Below are positions 27,005 through 34,999 of a stretch of DNA of 64,000 nucleotides, piece after piece. The notes under the pieces are model-generated. The model was given only the letters and a program-made list of their open reading frames with translations. It had not been told where the DNA came from and did no database searches. The stretch comes from Xanthomonas sp. DAR 35659. Its GTDB lineage: Bacteria > Pseudomonadota > Gammaproteobacteria > Xanthomonadales > Xanthomonadaceae. The position numbers and the translations under genes were made by a program. Every line of letters starts with the position of its first letter. Positions within the stretch are counted from its first letter, which is position 1. The DNA is taken from positions 4,330,001 through 4,394,000 of the forward strand of contig NZ_CP162488.1 of assembly GCF_041242975.1 (NCBI RefSeq), read 5' to 3'.

Positions 27005-27023
27005 GATAATGATTCTCAATAAT
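27005..27023 (-). promoter_or_regulatory. Fur box upstream of hemP
   Basis: GATAATGATTCTCAATAAT matches the classical 19-base Fur consensus (GATAATGATAATCATTATC), perfectly in its first nine bases. It lies 33 bases upstream of the hemP start in an otherwise GC-rich region. Iron-replete repression of hemP, the receptor and the two downstream genes is the obvious prediction. Confidence 0.88.
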
Positions 27024-27153
27024 TTCGCAAGAGGCATTCTCGTTTGCAGCCATTGAAGGTGCGAATGAAATGCAAGCCTTCGACAGCCAGGATGAATCGG
27101 CGACGCATCCCTACCTGATCGCGTTCAACCACTCCCCTGCCCCCAGGCCCGAC

Positions 27154-28125
27154 TCAGGCGACCGCCGCCTCGACCTGCGCCCACCACGCCGGGTCGTCGC
27201 GGGTGGCCAACTGCAGCGCCTCGAGGTTCTGCAGCAACTGGGCGACGCGGCTGGCGCCGAGGATCACCGTGGACACGTGCGGGTTGCGCAGGCACCAGGC
27301 GATCGCCAGCGCCGCCGGCGCCACGCACTGCGCGGCGGCCAGCGTGGTGAAGCGCCGCGCGCGCTCGATCCGGCGCTGCGCCGGCGGCCCGATCACGTCG
27401 TCCTGCAGCCAGGCGTTGCGCGCCTGGCCCAGGCGCGACGCCGGATCGATGCCGTCGTTGTACTTGCCGGTCAACAGGCCCGAGGCCAGCGGCGACCAGA
27501 TCGTGGTGCCCAGGCCGAGCTCTGCGTACAGCGGCGCGTATTCCTGCTCCACGCGCTGGCGGTGCAGCAGGTTGTATTGCGGCTGCTCCATCGACGGTCC
27601 GTGCAGGCCCTGCGCCTGCGCCACCTGCGCCGCTTCGCGGATGCGCTCGGCCGGCCACTCGGAGGTGCCCCAGTACAGCACCTTGCCCTGGCGGATCAGC
27701 GCATCCATCGCGCACACGGTTTCCTCCACCGGCGTGTCGGCATCGGGACGGTGGCAGTAGTACAGGTCCAGATAGTCCACGCGCAGGCGCTTGAGCGCGG
27801 CGTGGCAGGCATCGGTGACGTGCTTGCGCGACAGCCCGCGCTGGGTGGGGCGCGGCGCTTCGACCGCGCCGAAGTAGACCTTGCTGGACACGCAGTAGCC
27901 ATCGCGCGGCAGGCGCAGGTCGGCGATCACGTCGCCCATCACCTGCTCGGCGCGGCCGTGCGCGTAGACCTCGGCGTTGTCGAAGAAGTTGATGCCGTGG
28001 TCCCAGGCGGCGGCGATCAGGTTGCGCGCTTCGTCGCGGCCGATCTGCCCGCCGAAGTTGATCCAGGCGCCGAACGACAGCGCCGACAGCTGCAGCCCGG
28101 TGGCACCGAGGCGACGGTAATGCAT
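27154..28125 (-). CDS. aldo/keto reductase (voltage-gated K+ channel beta-subunit-like)
   Basis: 323 residues. ATG 28125 follows AGGAG. NADPH-dependent (beta/alpha)8-barrel oxidoreductase. The catalytic tetrad is visible: Asp and Tyr in NFFDNAEVYAHGRAEQVMG, Lys in YCVSSKVYFG and His in LDLYYCHRPDADTPVEE. The sequence resembles the AKR6 group (MHYRRLGATGLQLSALSFGA, YWGTSEWPAERI, TTIWSPLASGLLTGKY), which reduces aldehydes and quinones. The physiological substrate is unknown. It converges neither with nor overlaps its neighbours; 258 bases separate it from the divergent nucleoside transporter. Confidence 0.92.
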   Translation of the reverse strand: MHYRRLGATGLQLSALSFGAWINFGGQIGRDEARNLIAAAWDHGINFFDNAEVYAHGRAEQVMGDVIADLRLPRDGYCVSSKVYFGAVEAPRPTQRGLSRKHVTDACHAALKRLRVDYLDLYYCHRPDADTPVEETVCAMDALIRQGKVLYWGTSEWPAERIREAAQVAQAQGLHGPSMEQPQYNLLHRQRVEQEYAPLYAELGLGTTIWSPLASGLLTGKYNDGIDPASRLGQARNAWLQDDVIGPPAQRRIERARRFTTLAAAQCVAPAALAIAWCLRNPHVSTVILGASRVAQLLQNLEALQLATRDDPAWWAQVEAAVA

Positions 28126-28382
28126 GGCAACTCTCCTGCTGAGCGGACCCGCGGCACGGCCGGCGGGCGGCCGCACAGTGTAGCGGCGGCGCTGGCGAGG
28201 CTTCGCCCACGACGCCCTCCGCCCGCGCCGGTCCGCTACCGGCGACGCGACCGATCCAAGGCGCCAGGCCGTTCCCAATCCCCAATCCCGCCTCCCGAAT
28301 CCCCGACTGAACACGGCTCGCCTTGCCGCCCGTCACCCCCTGCACTAGGCTTCCTCTCTTTGGCCGGAACCCGGGGACGCAG

Positions 28383-29681
28383 ATGGTCGAAGGATTGGGA
28401 AGGATCGGCTTCGGCCTGTTCGGGTTGGCGGTGTTGATCGGGATCACCTGGCTGTTCTCGAACAACAAGCGCGCGGTCGATTGGAAGCTGGTCGCCACCG
28501 GCCTGATCCTGCAGATCGGCTTCGCCTCGCTGGTGCTGCTGGTACCGGGCGGCCGCGAAGTGTTCGACTGGCTGGGAAAACTGTTCGTCAAGGTGCTGAG
28601 CTTCGTCAACGAAGGCTCCAGCTTCATCTTCGGCAGCCTGCTGGACACCAAGACCTACGGCTTCATCTTCGCCTTCCAGGTGCTGCCGACCATCATCTTC
28701 TTCTCCGCGCTGATGGGCGTGCTCTATCACCTGGGGGTGATGCAGGCGGTGGTGCGGGTGATGGCCTGGGCGATCACCAAGGTGATGCGCGTGTCCGGCG
28801 CCGAGACCACCAGCGTCTGCGCCAGCGTGTTCATCGGCCAGACCGAAGCGCCGCTGACGGTGCGCCCGTACATCCCCAAGATGACCGAATCGGAACTGCT
28901 GACGATGATGATCGGCGGCATGGCGCACATCGCCGGCGGCGTGCTGGCCGCCTACGTGGGCATGCTCGGCGGCACCGATCCGGTGGAGCAGGCGTTCTAC
29001 GCCAAGCATCTGCTGGCGGCCAGCATCATGGCCGCGCCGGCGACGCTGGTGGTGGCCAAGCTGCTGATCCCGGAAACCGGCACGCCACTGACCCGCGGCA
29101 CGGTCAAGATGGAAGTGGAGAAGACCACCAGCAACGTCATCGACGCCGCCGCCGCCGGTGCCGGCGACGGCCTGCGCCTGGCGCTGAACATCGGCGCGAT
29201 GCTGCTGGCCTTCATCGCCCTGATCGCGCTGGTCAACGCGCCGCTGACCTGGATCGGCGACGTCACCGGCCTGGCCGCGGCGATCGGTCGCCCGACCAAC
29301 CTGTCCACCATCTTCGGCTATGTGCTGGCGCCGATCGCCTGGGTGATCGGCACCCCGTGGGCGGATGCGACCACGGTCGGTTCGCTGATCGGGCAGAAGG
29401 TGGTCATCAACGAATTCGTCGCCTACAGCGAACTGGCGCAGATCGTCAAAGGCCAGGTGCCTGGCATGAGCCTGAGCGCCGAGGGCCGGCTGATCGCCAC
29501 CTACGCGCTGTGCGGCTTCGCCAACTTCAGTTCGATCGCGATCCAGATCGGCGGCATCGGCGGCCTGGCCCCGGAGCGCCGCCACGACCTGGCGCGGTTC
29601 GGCCTGCGCGCCGTGCTGGGCGGCTCGATCGCCACCTTCATGACCGCCACCATCGCCGGCGTGCTGTCGCACTTCAGCTGA
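28383..29681 (+). CDS. concentrative nucleoside transporter (NupC/CNT family)
   Basis: 432 residues with many hydrophobic helices. MVEGLGRIGFGLFGLAVLIG opens the protein at ATG 28383. CNT signatures: FIFGSLLDTKTYGFIFAFQV, LPTIIFFSALMGVLYHLGVM, ETTSVCASVFIGQTEAPLTV (nucleoside-binding motif), ELLTMMIGGMAHIAGGVLAA and GFANFSSIAIQIGGIGGLAP. It is a cation-coupled importer of nucleosides across the inner membrane. A PfkB-type kinase gene follows 37 bases downstream, suggesting a salvage unit that imports and phosphorylates a nucleoside or ribose. Confidence 0.95.
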   Translation: MVEGLGRIGFGLFGLAVLIGITWLFSNNKRAVDWKLVATGLILQIGFASLVLLVPGGREVFDWLGKLFVKVLSFVNEGSSFIFGSLLDTKTYGFIFAFQVLPTIIFFSALMGVLYHLGVMQAVVRVMAWAITKVMRVSGAETTSVCASVFIGQTEAPLTVRPYIPKMTESELLTMMIGGMAHIAGGVLAAYVGMLGGTDPVEQAFYAKHLLAASIMAAPATLVVAKLLIPETGTPLTRGTVKMEVEKTTSNVIDAAAAGAGDGLRLALNIGAMLLAFIALIALVNAPLTWIGDVTGLAAAIGRPTNLSTIFGYVLAPIAWVIGTPWADATTVGSLIGQKVVINEFVAYSELAQIVKGQVPGMSLSAEGRLIATYALCGFANFSSIAIQIGGIGGLAPERRHDLARFGLRAVLGGSIATFMTATIAGVLSHFS

Positions 29682-29718
29682 TGCAGTCCCTTTCCAGTCC
29701 CCCGTCGAGAAGCAGCAC

Positions 29719-30678
29719 ATGTCCATGAGTTCCGTCATCGTCGTCGGTTCGTTCAATGTCGACCACGTCTGGCGCTGCGACACCCTGCCCGCCGCGGGCG
29801 CCACCATCGCCGGCCGCTACAGCACCGGCCCCGGCGGCAAGGGCTTCAACCAGGCGGTGGCGGCGGCCCGCGCCGGCGCCCGCACCACCTTCGTGTGCGC
29901 GCTCGGCGACGATGCCGGCGGCGCGATGGCGCGCGCGCTGGCCGCGCAGGACGGCATCGCCCTGGCCGCCGAGGCCAGCAGCGAACCGACCGGCACCGGC
30001 GGCATCTACGTCGATGGCCATGGCCGCAACACCATCGTCATCGGCGCCGGCGCCAACGCCGCGCTGAGCCTGGGCTTCGTGCAGGCGCAGCGCGCGCTGC
30101 TGGGATCGGCGCGGGTGCTGCTGGCGCAGTTGGAGTCGCCGATCGAGACCATCGAGGGCACCCTGGCGCTGGCCCGCGAAAACGGCGTCACGACCGTGCT
30201 CAACGCCGCGCCGGCCAATGCGCAGACCAGCATCGGCCTGCTCAAGCTGGCCGACGTGCTGACCCCGAACGAGACCGAGTTCGCCGCGCTGCTGGCGCGC
30301 CACGTCGGCGAACGCGTGGAGGCCGACGACGTCGCCGCCACCGACGGCGGCAGCCTGCACGCGCTGTGCCGCAAGCTGCTGCCCGGCGGCACCGTGGTGG
30401 TGACGCTGGGCGCGGTGGGCGCGTTCATCTCGCACCCGGAGGAGCGCCAGCGCGGCGATGCGCAGCCGTACTACCGCATCGGCGCGGAAGCGGCGCACAC
30501 CGTGGACACCACCGGCGCCGGCGATGCCTTCAACGGCGCGCTGGTGGCCTCGCTGGCGCAGTCGCCGAATGCGACCTTCGCCACCCACGTGCGCTTCGCC
30601 AACCATTACGCGGCGCGCTCGACCGAGCACGAAGGCGCCGCCGCGTCGATGCCGCGGTTGGTGCCGGAGGCCAGCTGA
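29719..30678 (+). CDS. PfkB/ribokinase family sugar or nucleoside kinase
   Basis: 319 residues. Signatures: VVGSFNVDHVWRCDTLP, the di-glycine hinge STGPGGKGFNQAVAAARAG, and the ATP/catalytic motif HTVDTTGAGDAFNGALVASL with the catalytic Asp. The N-terminal pattern is ribokinase-like. Cotranscription with the CNT transporter suggests a role in nucleoside or ribose salvage; adenosine kinase activity is an alternative. A second ATG two codons in (MSSVIVV) could also be the start. Confidence 0.9.
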   Translation: MSMSSVIVVGSFNVDHVWRCDTLPAAGATIAGRYSTGPGGKGFNQAVAAARAGARTTFVCALGDDAGGAMARALAAQDGIALAAEASSEPTGTGGIYVDGHGRNTIVIGAGANAALSLGFVQAQRALLGSARVLLAQLESPIETIEGTLALARENGVTTVLNAAPANAQTSIGLLKLADVLTPNETEFAALLARHVGERVEADDVAATDGGSLHALCRKLLPGGTVVVTLGAVGAFISHPEERQRGDAQPYYRIGAEAAHTVDTTGAGDAFNGALVASLAQSPNATFATHVRFANHYAARSTEHEGAAASMPRLVPEAS

Positions 30679-30771
30679 GCCATCCGCCGCCGACGGCATC
30701 CGCCACCATCCACACCACCGTTCCCCATCGCCCGTCGCCGTGACGGGCCGCATCCCGACAAGGAGTTTTCG

Positions 30772-31377
30772 ATGCCCCGTGTTTCCCTGACCTCGTTCGG
30801 CGCGCTGTGCGCGCTGCTCGCCCCGCTGTCGCTCGCCGCCGCGCCGCGCTGCGACTGGAACAGCATTGCCAACGACGCCGACCGCGCCGCGGTGACCGTC
30901 TCCGCGGACAACCTGCAACAGGCGATCGCGCCGCAGTACGACGAGGCCGACTTCCAGGAAAGCGCGGCGCTGGCGCGCACCCTGCTGCAGCGCGCGCAGT
31001 CGCCGCAGGTGCCGGGCAAGCTGGAAGGCCACTGGAAGGTGCGTTCGATCCAGGTCGACCAGCGCTTCGCCTACGCCTACCCCTATTTCAAGGCCGAGAT
31101 CAGCCGCGATGCCTGCGGCTACCATTTCAGCAAGACCAGCGGCTCGCAGCGCCGCAGCGGCACGCTGTATCCGCTGGCCAAGGACAGCCGCGAGTTCGCG
31201 TTCCTCGGCGCCAGCACGGTCAACGACGATCCGGAAGGCCAGTACATCCCCGGCAAGGTCTCCGACGGCACCCGGGGCAGCAGCGTCGGCCGCCTGGTCG
31301 CACTGGGGCCGAACGAGCTGCTGCTGATCCTGGACGGCAGTGCCAAGGGCTTCGAGCTGTACCAGCTGATTCGCTGA
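30772..31377 (+). CDS. secreted DUF4893-like protein
   Basis: 201 residues following AAGGAG. A signal peptide ends near LSLAAA. The mature protein begins PRCDWNSIANDADRAAV and contains FSKTSGSQRRSGTLYPLAKD and EFAFLGASTVNDDPEGQY. Together these resemble the DUF4893 pattern (Cys-Asp-Trp opening, SGSQR and FLG blocks). No activity is known. One cysteine near the N-terminus and another in SRDACGYHF could form a disulfide. Its relation to the flanking kinase and dusB genes is not apparent. Confidence 0.8.
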   Translation: MPRVSLTSFGALCALLAPLSLAAAPRCDWNSIANDADRAAVTVSADNLQQAIAPQYDEADFQESAALARTLLQRAQSPQVPGKLEGHWKVRSIQVDQRFAYAYPYFKAEISRDACGYHFSKTSGSQRRSGTLYPLAKDSREFAFLGASTVNDDPEGQYIPGKVSDGTRGSSVGRLVALGPNELLLILDGSAKGFELYQLIR

Positions 31378-31380
31378 GCC

Positions 31381-31430
31381 GGGAATCGGGAATCGGGAAT
31401 CGGGAATCGGGAATCGGGAATCGGGAATCG
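31381..31430. repeat. seven tandem GGGAATC heptamers
   Basis: The 7-base unit GGGAATC is repeated seven times without error, starting four bases after the preceding stop codon. Related degenerate heptamers occur at about 8724-8753, 21455-21486 and 28274-28304. Confidence 0.95.
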
Positions 31431-31613
31431 GCCAGGATCGCCCAGGTGCGGCCCTGGTGTGAACCCGACAGGCGTTGGCCGGCCCGCGACATGCCGCGCT
31501 CGCGCGATCCGGGCGGCGGTCGCCTGGCGCTCTCGGACCGCGTTCCCATGGCGCCGCGTCTCTCGGCCGCGCGCCGAGTTGGCAGCGTCCGCGGCGGCGG
31601 CGACAATGGCCGC

Positions 31614-32612
31614 ATGCGTATCGGCCCCTACACGATCGAACCGAAGGTAATCCTGGCGCCGATGGCCGGCGTCACCGACAAGCCGTTCCGGCTGCTGTGC
31701 AAGCGCCTGGGCGCCGGCCTGGCGGTGTCGGAGATGACCATCTCCGACCCGCGCTTCTGGCAGACCCGCAAGTCGCTGCAGCGCATGGACCACGCCGGCG
31801 AGCCGGACCCGGTCAGCGTGCAGATCGCCGGCACCGAACCGCAGCAACTGGCCGAGGCCGCGCGCTACAACGCCGACCACGGCGCGCAGCTGATCGACAT
31901 CAACATGGGCTGCCCGGCGAAGAAGGTGTGCAACGCCTGGGCCGGCTCGGCGCTGATGCGCGACGAGGCGCTGGTGGCGCGCATCCTCAGCGCGGTGGTG
32001 AAGGCTGCGCCGGTGCCGGTGACGCTGAAGATCCGCACCGGCTGGGACTGCGACCACCGCAACGGCCCCATCATCGCGCGCATCGCCGAGGACTGCGGCA
32101 TCGCCGCGCTGGCGGTGCACGGGCGCACCCGCGACCAGCACTACAGCGGCCAGGCCGAGTACGCGACGATCGGCGAGATCAAGGCGATGCTGCGCATCCC
32201 GGTGATCGCAAACGGCGACATCGATTCGCCGCAGAAGGCGGCGCAGGTGCTGGCCGCGACCGGCGCCGACGCGGTGATGGTCGGGCGCGCGGCGCAGGGC
32301 CGGCCGTGGATCTTCGGCGAGATCGCGCACTACCTGGCCACCGGCGAACTGCAGCCCGCGCCGTCGCTGACGTTCGTGCGCGACACCCTGCTCGGCCACC
32401 TGCAGGCGCTGCACGATTTCTACGGCGAGGCGCAGGGCGTACGCATCGCGCGCAAGCACCTGGGCTGGTACGCCAAGGACCGCCCCGAGAACGCCGCGTT
32501 CCGCGCCGTGGTCAACCGCGCCGAGAGCGCGCCGGCGCAACTGGCGCTGACCGCCGAGTATTTCGATGCGCTGATCGCCGGCGTGCCACCGACGCTTTCC
32601 GCTGCGGCCTGA
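31614..32612 (+). CDS. dusB: tRNA-dihydrouridine synthase B
   Basis: 332 residues from MRIGPYTIEPKVILAPMAGV. Flavoenzyme that reduces U17 of tRNA to dihydrouridine with NADPH. Signatures: MAGVTDKPFRLLCKRLGAGL, the catalytic Cys in INMGCPAKKVCNAWAGSALM, KIRTGWD, LAVHGRTRDQHYSG and IPVIANGDIDSP. Length and motifs fit DusB rather than DusA or DusC. Unlike in enterobacteria, no fis gene follows; a methyltransferase gene lies 25 bases downstream. Confidence 0.95.
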   Translation: MRIGPYTIEPKVILAPMAGVTDKPFRLLCKRLGAGLAVSEMTISDPRFWQTRKSLQRMDHAGEPDPVSVQIAGTEPQQLAEAARYNADHGAQLIDINMGCPAKKVCNAWAGSALMRDEALVARILSAVVKAAPVPVTLKIRTGWDCDHRNGPIIARIAEDCGIAALAVHGRTRDQHYSGQAEYATIGEIKAMLRIPVIANGDIDSPQKAAQVLAATGADAVMVGRAAQGRPWIFGEIAHYLATGELQPAPSLTFVRDTLLGHLQALHDFYGEAQGVRIARKHLGWYAKDRPENAAFRAVVNRAESAPAQLALTAEYFDALIAGVPPTLSAAA

Positions 32613-32637
32613 CGTTTTCTTCTCCTGGAGCACCGCC

Positions 32638-33465
32638 ATGCGCTCGCCTGCCGAGACTCCGACCTATCTGCACGGCTATTCCGACACCGAACAGGCGCGC
32701 CTGCTGAAACAGGCGCGTTTGCTGGAAGCCACCCTGTTCAACCAGATCGACTACACCGGCGCGCGGCGGCTGCTGGAAGTGGGCAGCGGCGTCGGCGCGC
32801 AGACCGAAGTGCTGCTGCGACGCTTCCCGGAACTGCACGTCACCGGCATCGACCTGAGCGAAGCGCAGCTGCATGCCGCGCGCGACAACCTGCAGCGCAT
32901 GCCCTGGTGCCAGGACCGCTACACCCTGCAGCAGGCCGACGCCGGCGACCTGCCGTTCCAACCGCGCAGCTTCGATGCGGCGTTCCTGTGCTGGGTGCTG
33001 GAGCACGTGCCGTCGCCGGCGCGCGTGCTCAGCGAAGTGCGGCGGGTGCTGGCGCCGGGATCGCCGGTATATGTGACCGAGGTGATGAACGCCTCGTTCC
33101 TGCTGCACCCGTACTCGCCGAACGTGTGGCGCTACTGGATGGCGTTCAACGACTTCCAGTACGACCATGGCGGCGATCCCTTCGTCGGTGCCAAGCTCGG
33201 CAACCTGCTGCTGGCCGGCGGCTATCGCGACGTCAGCACCGAGATCAAGACCGTGCACCTGGACAACCGCGAACCGGCGCGGCGCAAGACCATGATCGGG
33301 TTCTGGGAGGAACTGCTGCTGTCGGCCGCCGAGCGCTTGCTGCAGGCCGGCGCGGTGGACGAGGAAACCGTGGCCGGCATGCGCCGGGAGATGGCGCAGG
33401 TGCAGAGCGATCCGGATGCGGTGTTCTTCTACTCGTTCGTGCAGGCGCACGCCACGGTCTATTGA
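32638..33465 (+). CDS. class I SAM-dependent methyltransferase
   Basis: 275 residues. Motif I LLEVGSGVGAQTEVLLRRFP, an acidic loop VTGIDLSEAQLHAARDN, motif II-like LPFQPRSFDAAFLCWVLEHV and post-motif YVTEVMNASFLLHPYSPNVW show a Rossmann-type SAM enzyme of the ubiquinone/small-molecule type. The C-terminal 80 residues are helical and contain TMIGFWEELLLSAAERLLQA. The substrate cannot be deduced. It is probably cotranscribed with dusB; a strong bidirectional hairpin lies 300 bases downstream. Confidence 0.88.
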   Translation: MRSPAETPTYLHGYSDTEQARLLKQARLLEATLFNQIDYTGARRLLEVGSGVGAQTEVLLRRFPELHVTGIDLSEAQLHAARDNLQRMPWCQDRYTLQQADAGDLPFQPRSFDAAFLCWVLEHVPSPARVLSEVRRVLAPGSPVYVTEVMNASFLLHPYSPNVWRYWMAFNDFQYDHGGDPFVGAKLGNLLLAGGYRDVSTEIKTVHLDNREPARRKTMIGFWEELLLSAAERLLQAGAVDEETVAGMRREMAQVQSDPDAVFFYSFVQAHATVY

Positions 33466-33504
33466 GCCGTTTTCAAAGCGACGCTGATGCCTGCGCGCTG
33501 ACGA

Positions 33505-33665
33505 CGCAGGTTCGGCCAGGATCCGCCACACATCCGTGCCGGCGCTACGCCGCGTTGCCCACGCGCACAGGCGCGCGGTAGACGGCCTGCAACTGCCGTG
33601 GCGCAATCGTCTCCCCGGCCATCGCCGTGCTGCCGTACCACCACAACGTTGAAATCAAAGTCACT
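33505..33665 (-). pseudogene. remnant of the C-terminal end of a YdjM-like membrane hydrolase
   Basis: This stretch resembles positions 35048-35195, the 3' end of the intact gene downstream. Shared blocks include GCGGTAGACGGCCTGCAACT against CCGGTACGCGGCCTGCAACT, followed by GCCGTGGCGCAATCGTCTCC against GCCGCGGCGCGATCGCTTCC. In translation, NVVVVRQHGDG corresponds to NFAVARQRGDG and APRQLQAVYRAPV to APRQLQAAYRAPV, but these lie in different frames, so the copy is broken. It marks the left edge of a duplicated block. Confidence 0.8.
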
Positions 33666-33771
33666 TTGCAGGCGCTTCGAAGCACGGCTTGGCTCAGCTC
33701 CCTCCGGAAACGCGGGTCAGCGCCGCGCCCGCACACAGAAGCGGCGACATCCCCGCATGCTCATTTGCCTG

Positions 33772-33810
33772 ATAGAGAAAGGCGTCCCCGTCGGGAACGC
33801 CTTTCTCTAT
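33772..33810. terminator. bidirectional terminator hairpin
   Basis: ATAGAGAAAGGCGT and ACGCCTTTCTCTAT are perfect 14-base arms around an 11-base loop. AT-rich ends on both sides let it serve both the dusB-methyltransferase transcript and the convergent secreted-protein gene at 33848. Confidence 0.8.
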
Positions 33811-33847
33811 TTCATCTGCACTGCCTGGAGCACGATGATGGGGAAGA

Positions 33848-34528
33848 TCATCGGTCTGCGTAGAGTGGGAAATATCCTTCTGAAACGAGGATGTTGAAGG
33901 CTGCATAGGAGGTGGAGGCCGCCAATTCGCTGTTGCCAAAGGCGAGGTAGCCCACCGCATCGCACGCTGCGACAATCAACCAGCCCGAGCCTGGAGACGC
34001 GGTTTTTTTCGCTGTGCTGCCGGCAGCATGGGTGGACCAGTAACGCGCGGAATGTCTGACCACGCTCAGCGCGCCCAGAACCAGCGCGCCATTCTTCGAC
34101 TTGGGATCGAGCCGCGCGATGCCTTCCCGCTCCAGTTCCTCGAACTGCATCGCGGCCGCGTCCATATCCTTGGCGCCCTCAACGATCTGGTCCATGCGCA
34201 CGATGAACGAGAACTCGTAGGCACTGAGCTGCTGGCGCAGTCCGGCCAGGTTCTCGGTCATCGGCCGGATCGGGTCGACCGCGTCGACGATGGGCTGGTG
34301 TGTGGCGATGAAGCGCTCCAGCGGCATGCCGGGGTTGTAGCCACACTTCTGGACCAGGACGGCGAGGGCCTCGTCGGGCGAGGCCTTCGCCTCCATCAGG
34401 CAGCCCAGGTACATGTTGTGCCGGATGCCCGCCTGATCGATCGGGTTCTCGGCCGCCAGCGTGGGGGCGGCACCGAAGGCACTGCCGACCAGGAGAGCGA
34501 CAGTCGCGGCGAAGAGCTTTTTGTTCAT
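33848..34528 (-). CDS. secreted protein of unknown family, paralog A
   Basis: 226 residues from MNKKLFAATVALLVGSAFGA, with a signal peptide ending near PTLAAE. The mature part is closely similar to the product of 37248-37922: ENPIDQAGIRHNMYLGCLME, VQKCGYNPGMPLERF, IRPMTENLAGLRQQLSAYEF, QIVEGAKDMDAAAMQFEELE and ARLDPKSKNGALVLGALSVV. Two conserved cysteines could form a disulfide. The C-terminal 50 residues are hydrophobic (WLIVAACDAVGYLAFGN) and diverge between the copies. I do not recognise the family. An MRTR extension at 34540 is an alternative start. It is convergent with the upstream methyltransferase gene. Confidence 0.8.
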   Translation of the reverse strand: MNKKLFAATVALLVGSAFGAAPTLAAENPIDQAGIRHNMYLGCLMEAKASPDEALAVLVQKCGYNPGMPLERFIATHQPIVDAVDPIRPMTENLAGLRQQLSAYEFSFIVRMDQIVEGAKDMDAAAMQFEELEREGIARLDPKSKNGALVLGALSVVRHSARYWSTHAAGSTAKKTASPGSGWLIVAACDAVGYLAFGNSELAASTSYAAFNILVSEGYFPLYADR

Positions 34529-34857
34529 ACGCGTTCTCATGCAATGGGTGGATGGAGGGTGGGCCAGGTCTCGCGACTTTCCGGCGGAGGACCCCTGCGA
34601 GCGGCCACCACCGCAGCGGCACATGGCGCGATGCGGCGGTTTCAGGCTAGGCGGGTCTGCGGCGACGCACGAGGGCGAAACCGGGTCGCTACGGGAGCAA
34701 ACAGGGTGGAATTGGCAAGCCCGATGGCACAGCCGGCACATCGCGGCGACGCGATCCTGGGGCTGCGACAGGGCGACCATGATCGAAGAATCAAAGCGTT
34801 ACGCCGATTCGTTCCCGATCCATACCCGCGGAGGCGCTGGAATCCGCTGCGCCGTTG
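34529..34857. repeat. upstream region of paralog A, homologous to 37923-38257
   Basis: Colinear similarity with the DNA upstream of paralog B. Examples are TCAGGCTAGGCGGGTCTGCG against TCAGGCTAGGCAGGCCTGCG, ACGAGGGCGAAACCGGGTCG against ACGAGGGCGAAGCCGGGCCG, and TTCCCGATCCATACCCGCGG against TTCCCGATCTATTCCCGTGG. The copied unit therefore extends well beyond the coding sequence. Confidence 0.85.
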
Positions 34858-34870
34858 CAACTAGGCTGAT

Positions 34871-34949
34871 GCCATCCGAGGCTTGCGCGGCAGCTTGAAC
34901 ACCGCCAGGCAAGGCGTCATCGCCCTTGCGCGCAGGCAGCCGTCGCTGG
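34871..34949 (-). pseudogene. remnant of the C-terminal end of the TPR-PAS protein gene
   Basis: About 79 bases match 38839-38915 inside the intact gene: GGCTTGCGCGGCAGCTTGAA against GGGTTGCGCGGCAATTTGGA, then ACCGCCAGGC and CATCGCCC in register. In translation, DGCLRARAMTPCLAVFKLPRK corresponds to DGRLRARAMERYLAVSKLPRN. It lies right after the homologous upstream region, as expected for the right end of a duplicated block. Confidence 0.8.
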
Positions 34950-34999
34950 ATCGGCGTCGGCAATGAAGGCGCATCACGCCACGATCCATTGCGATGTGC

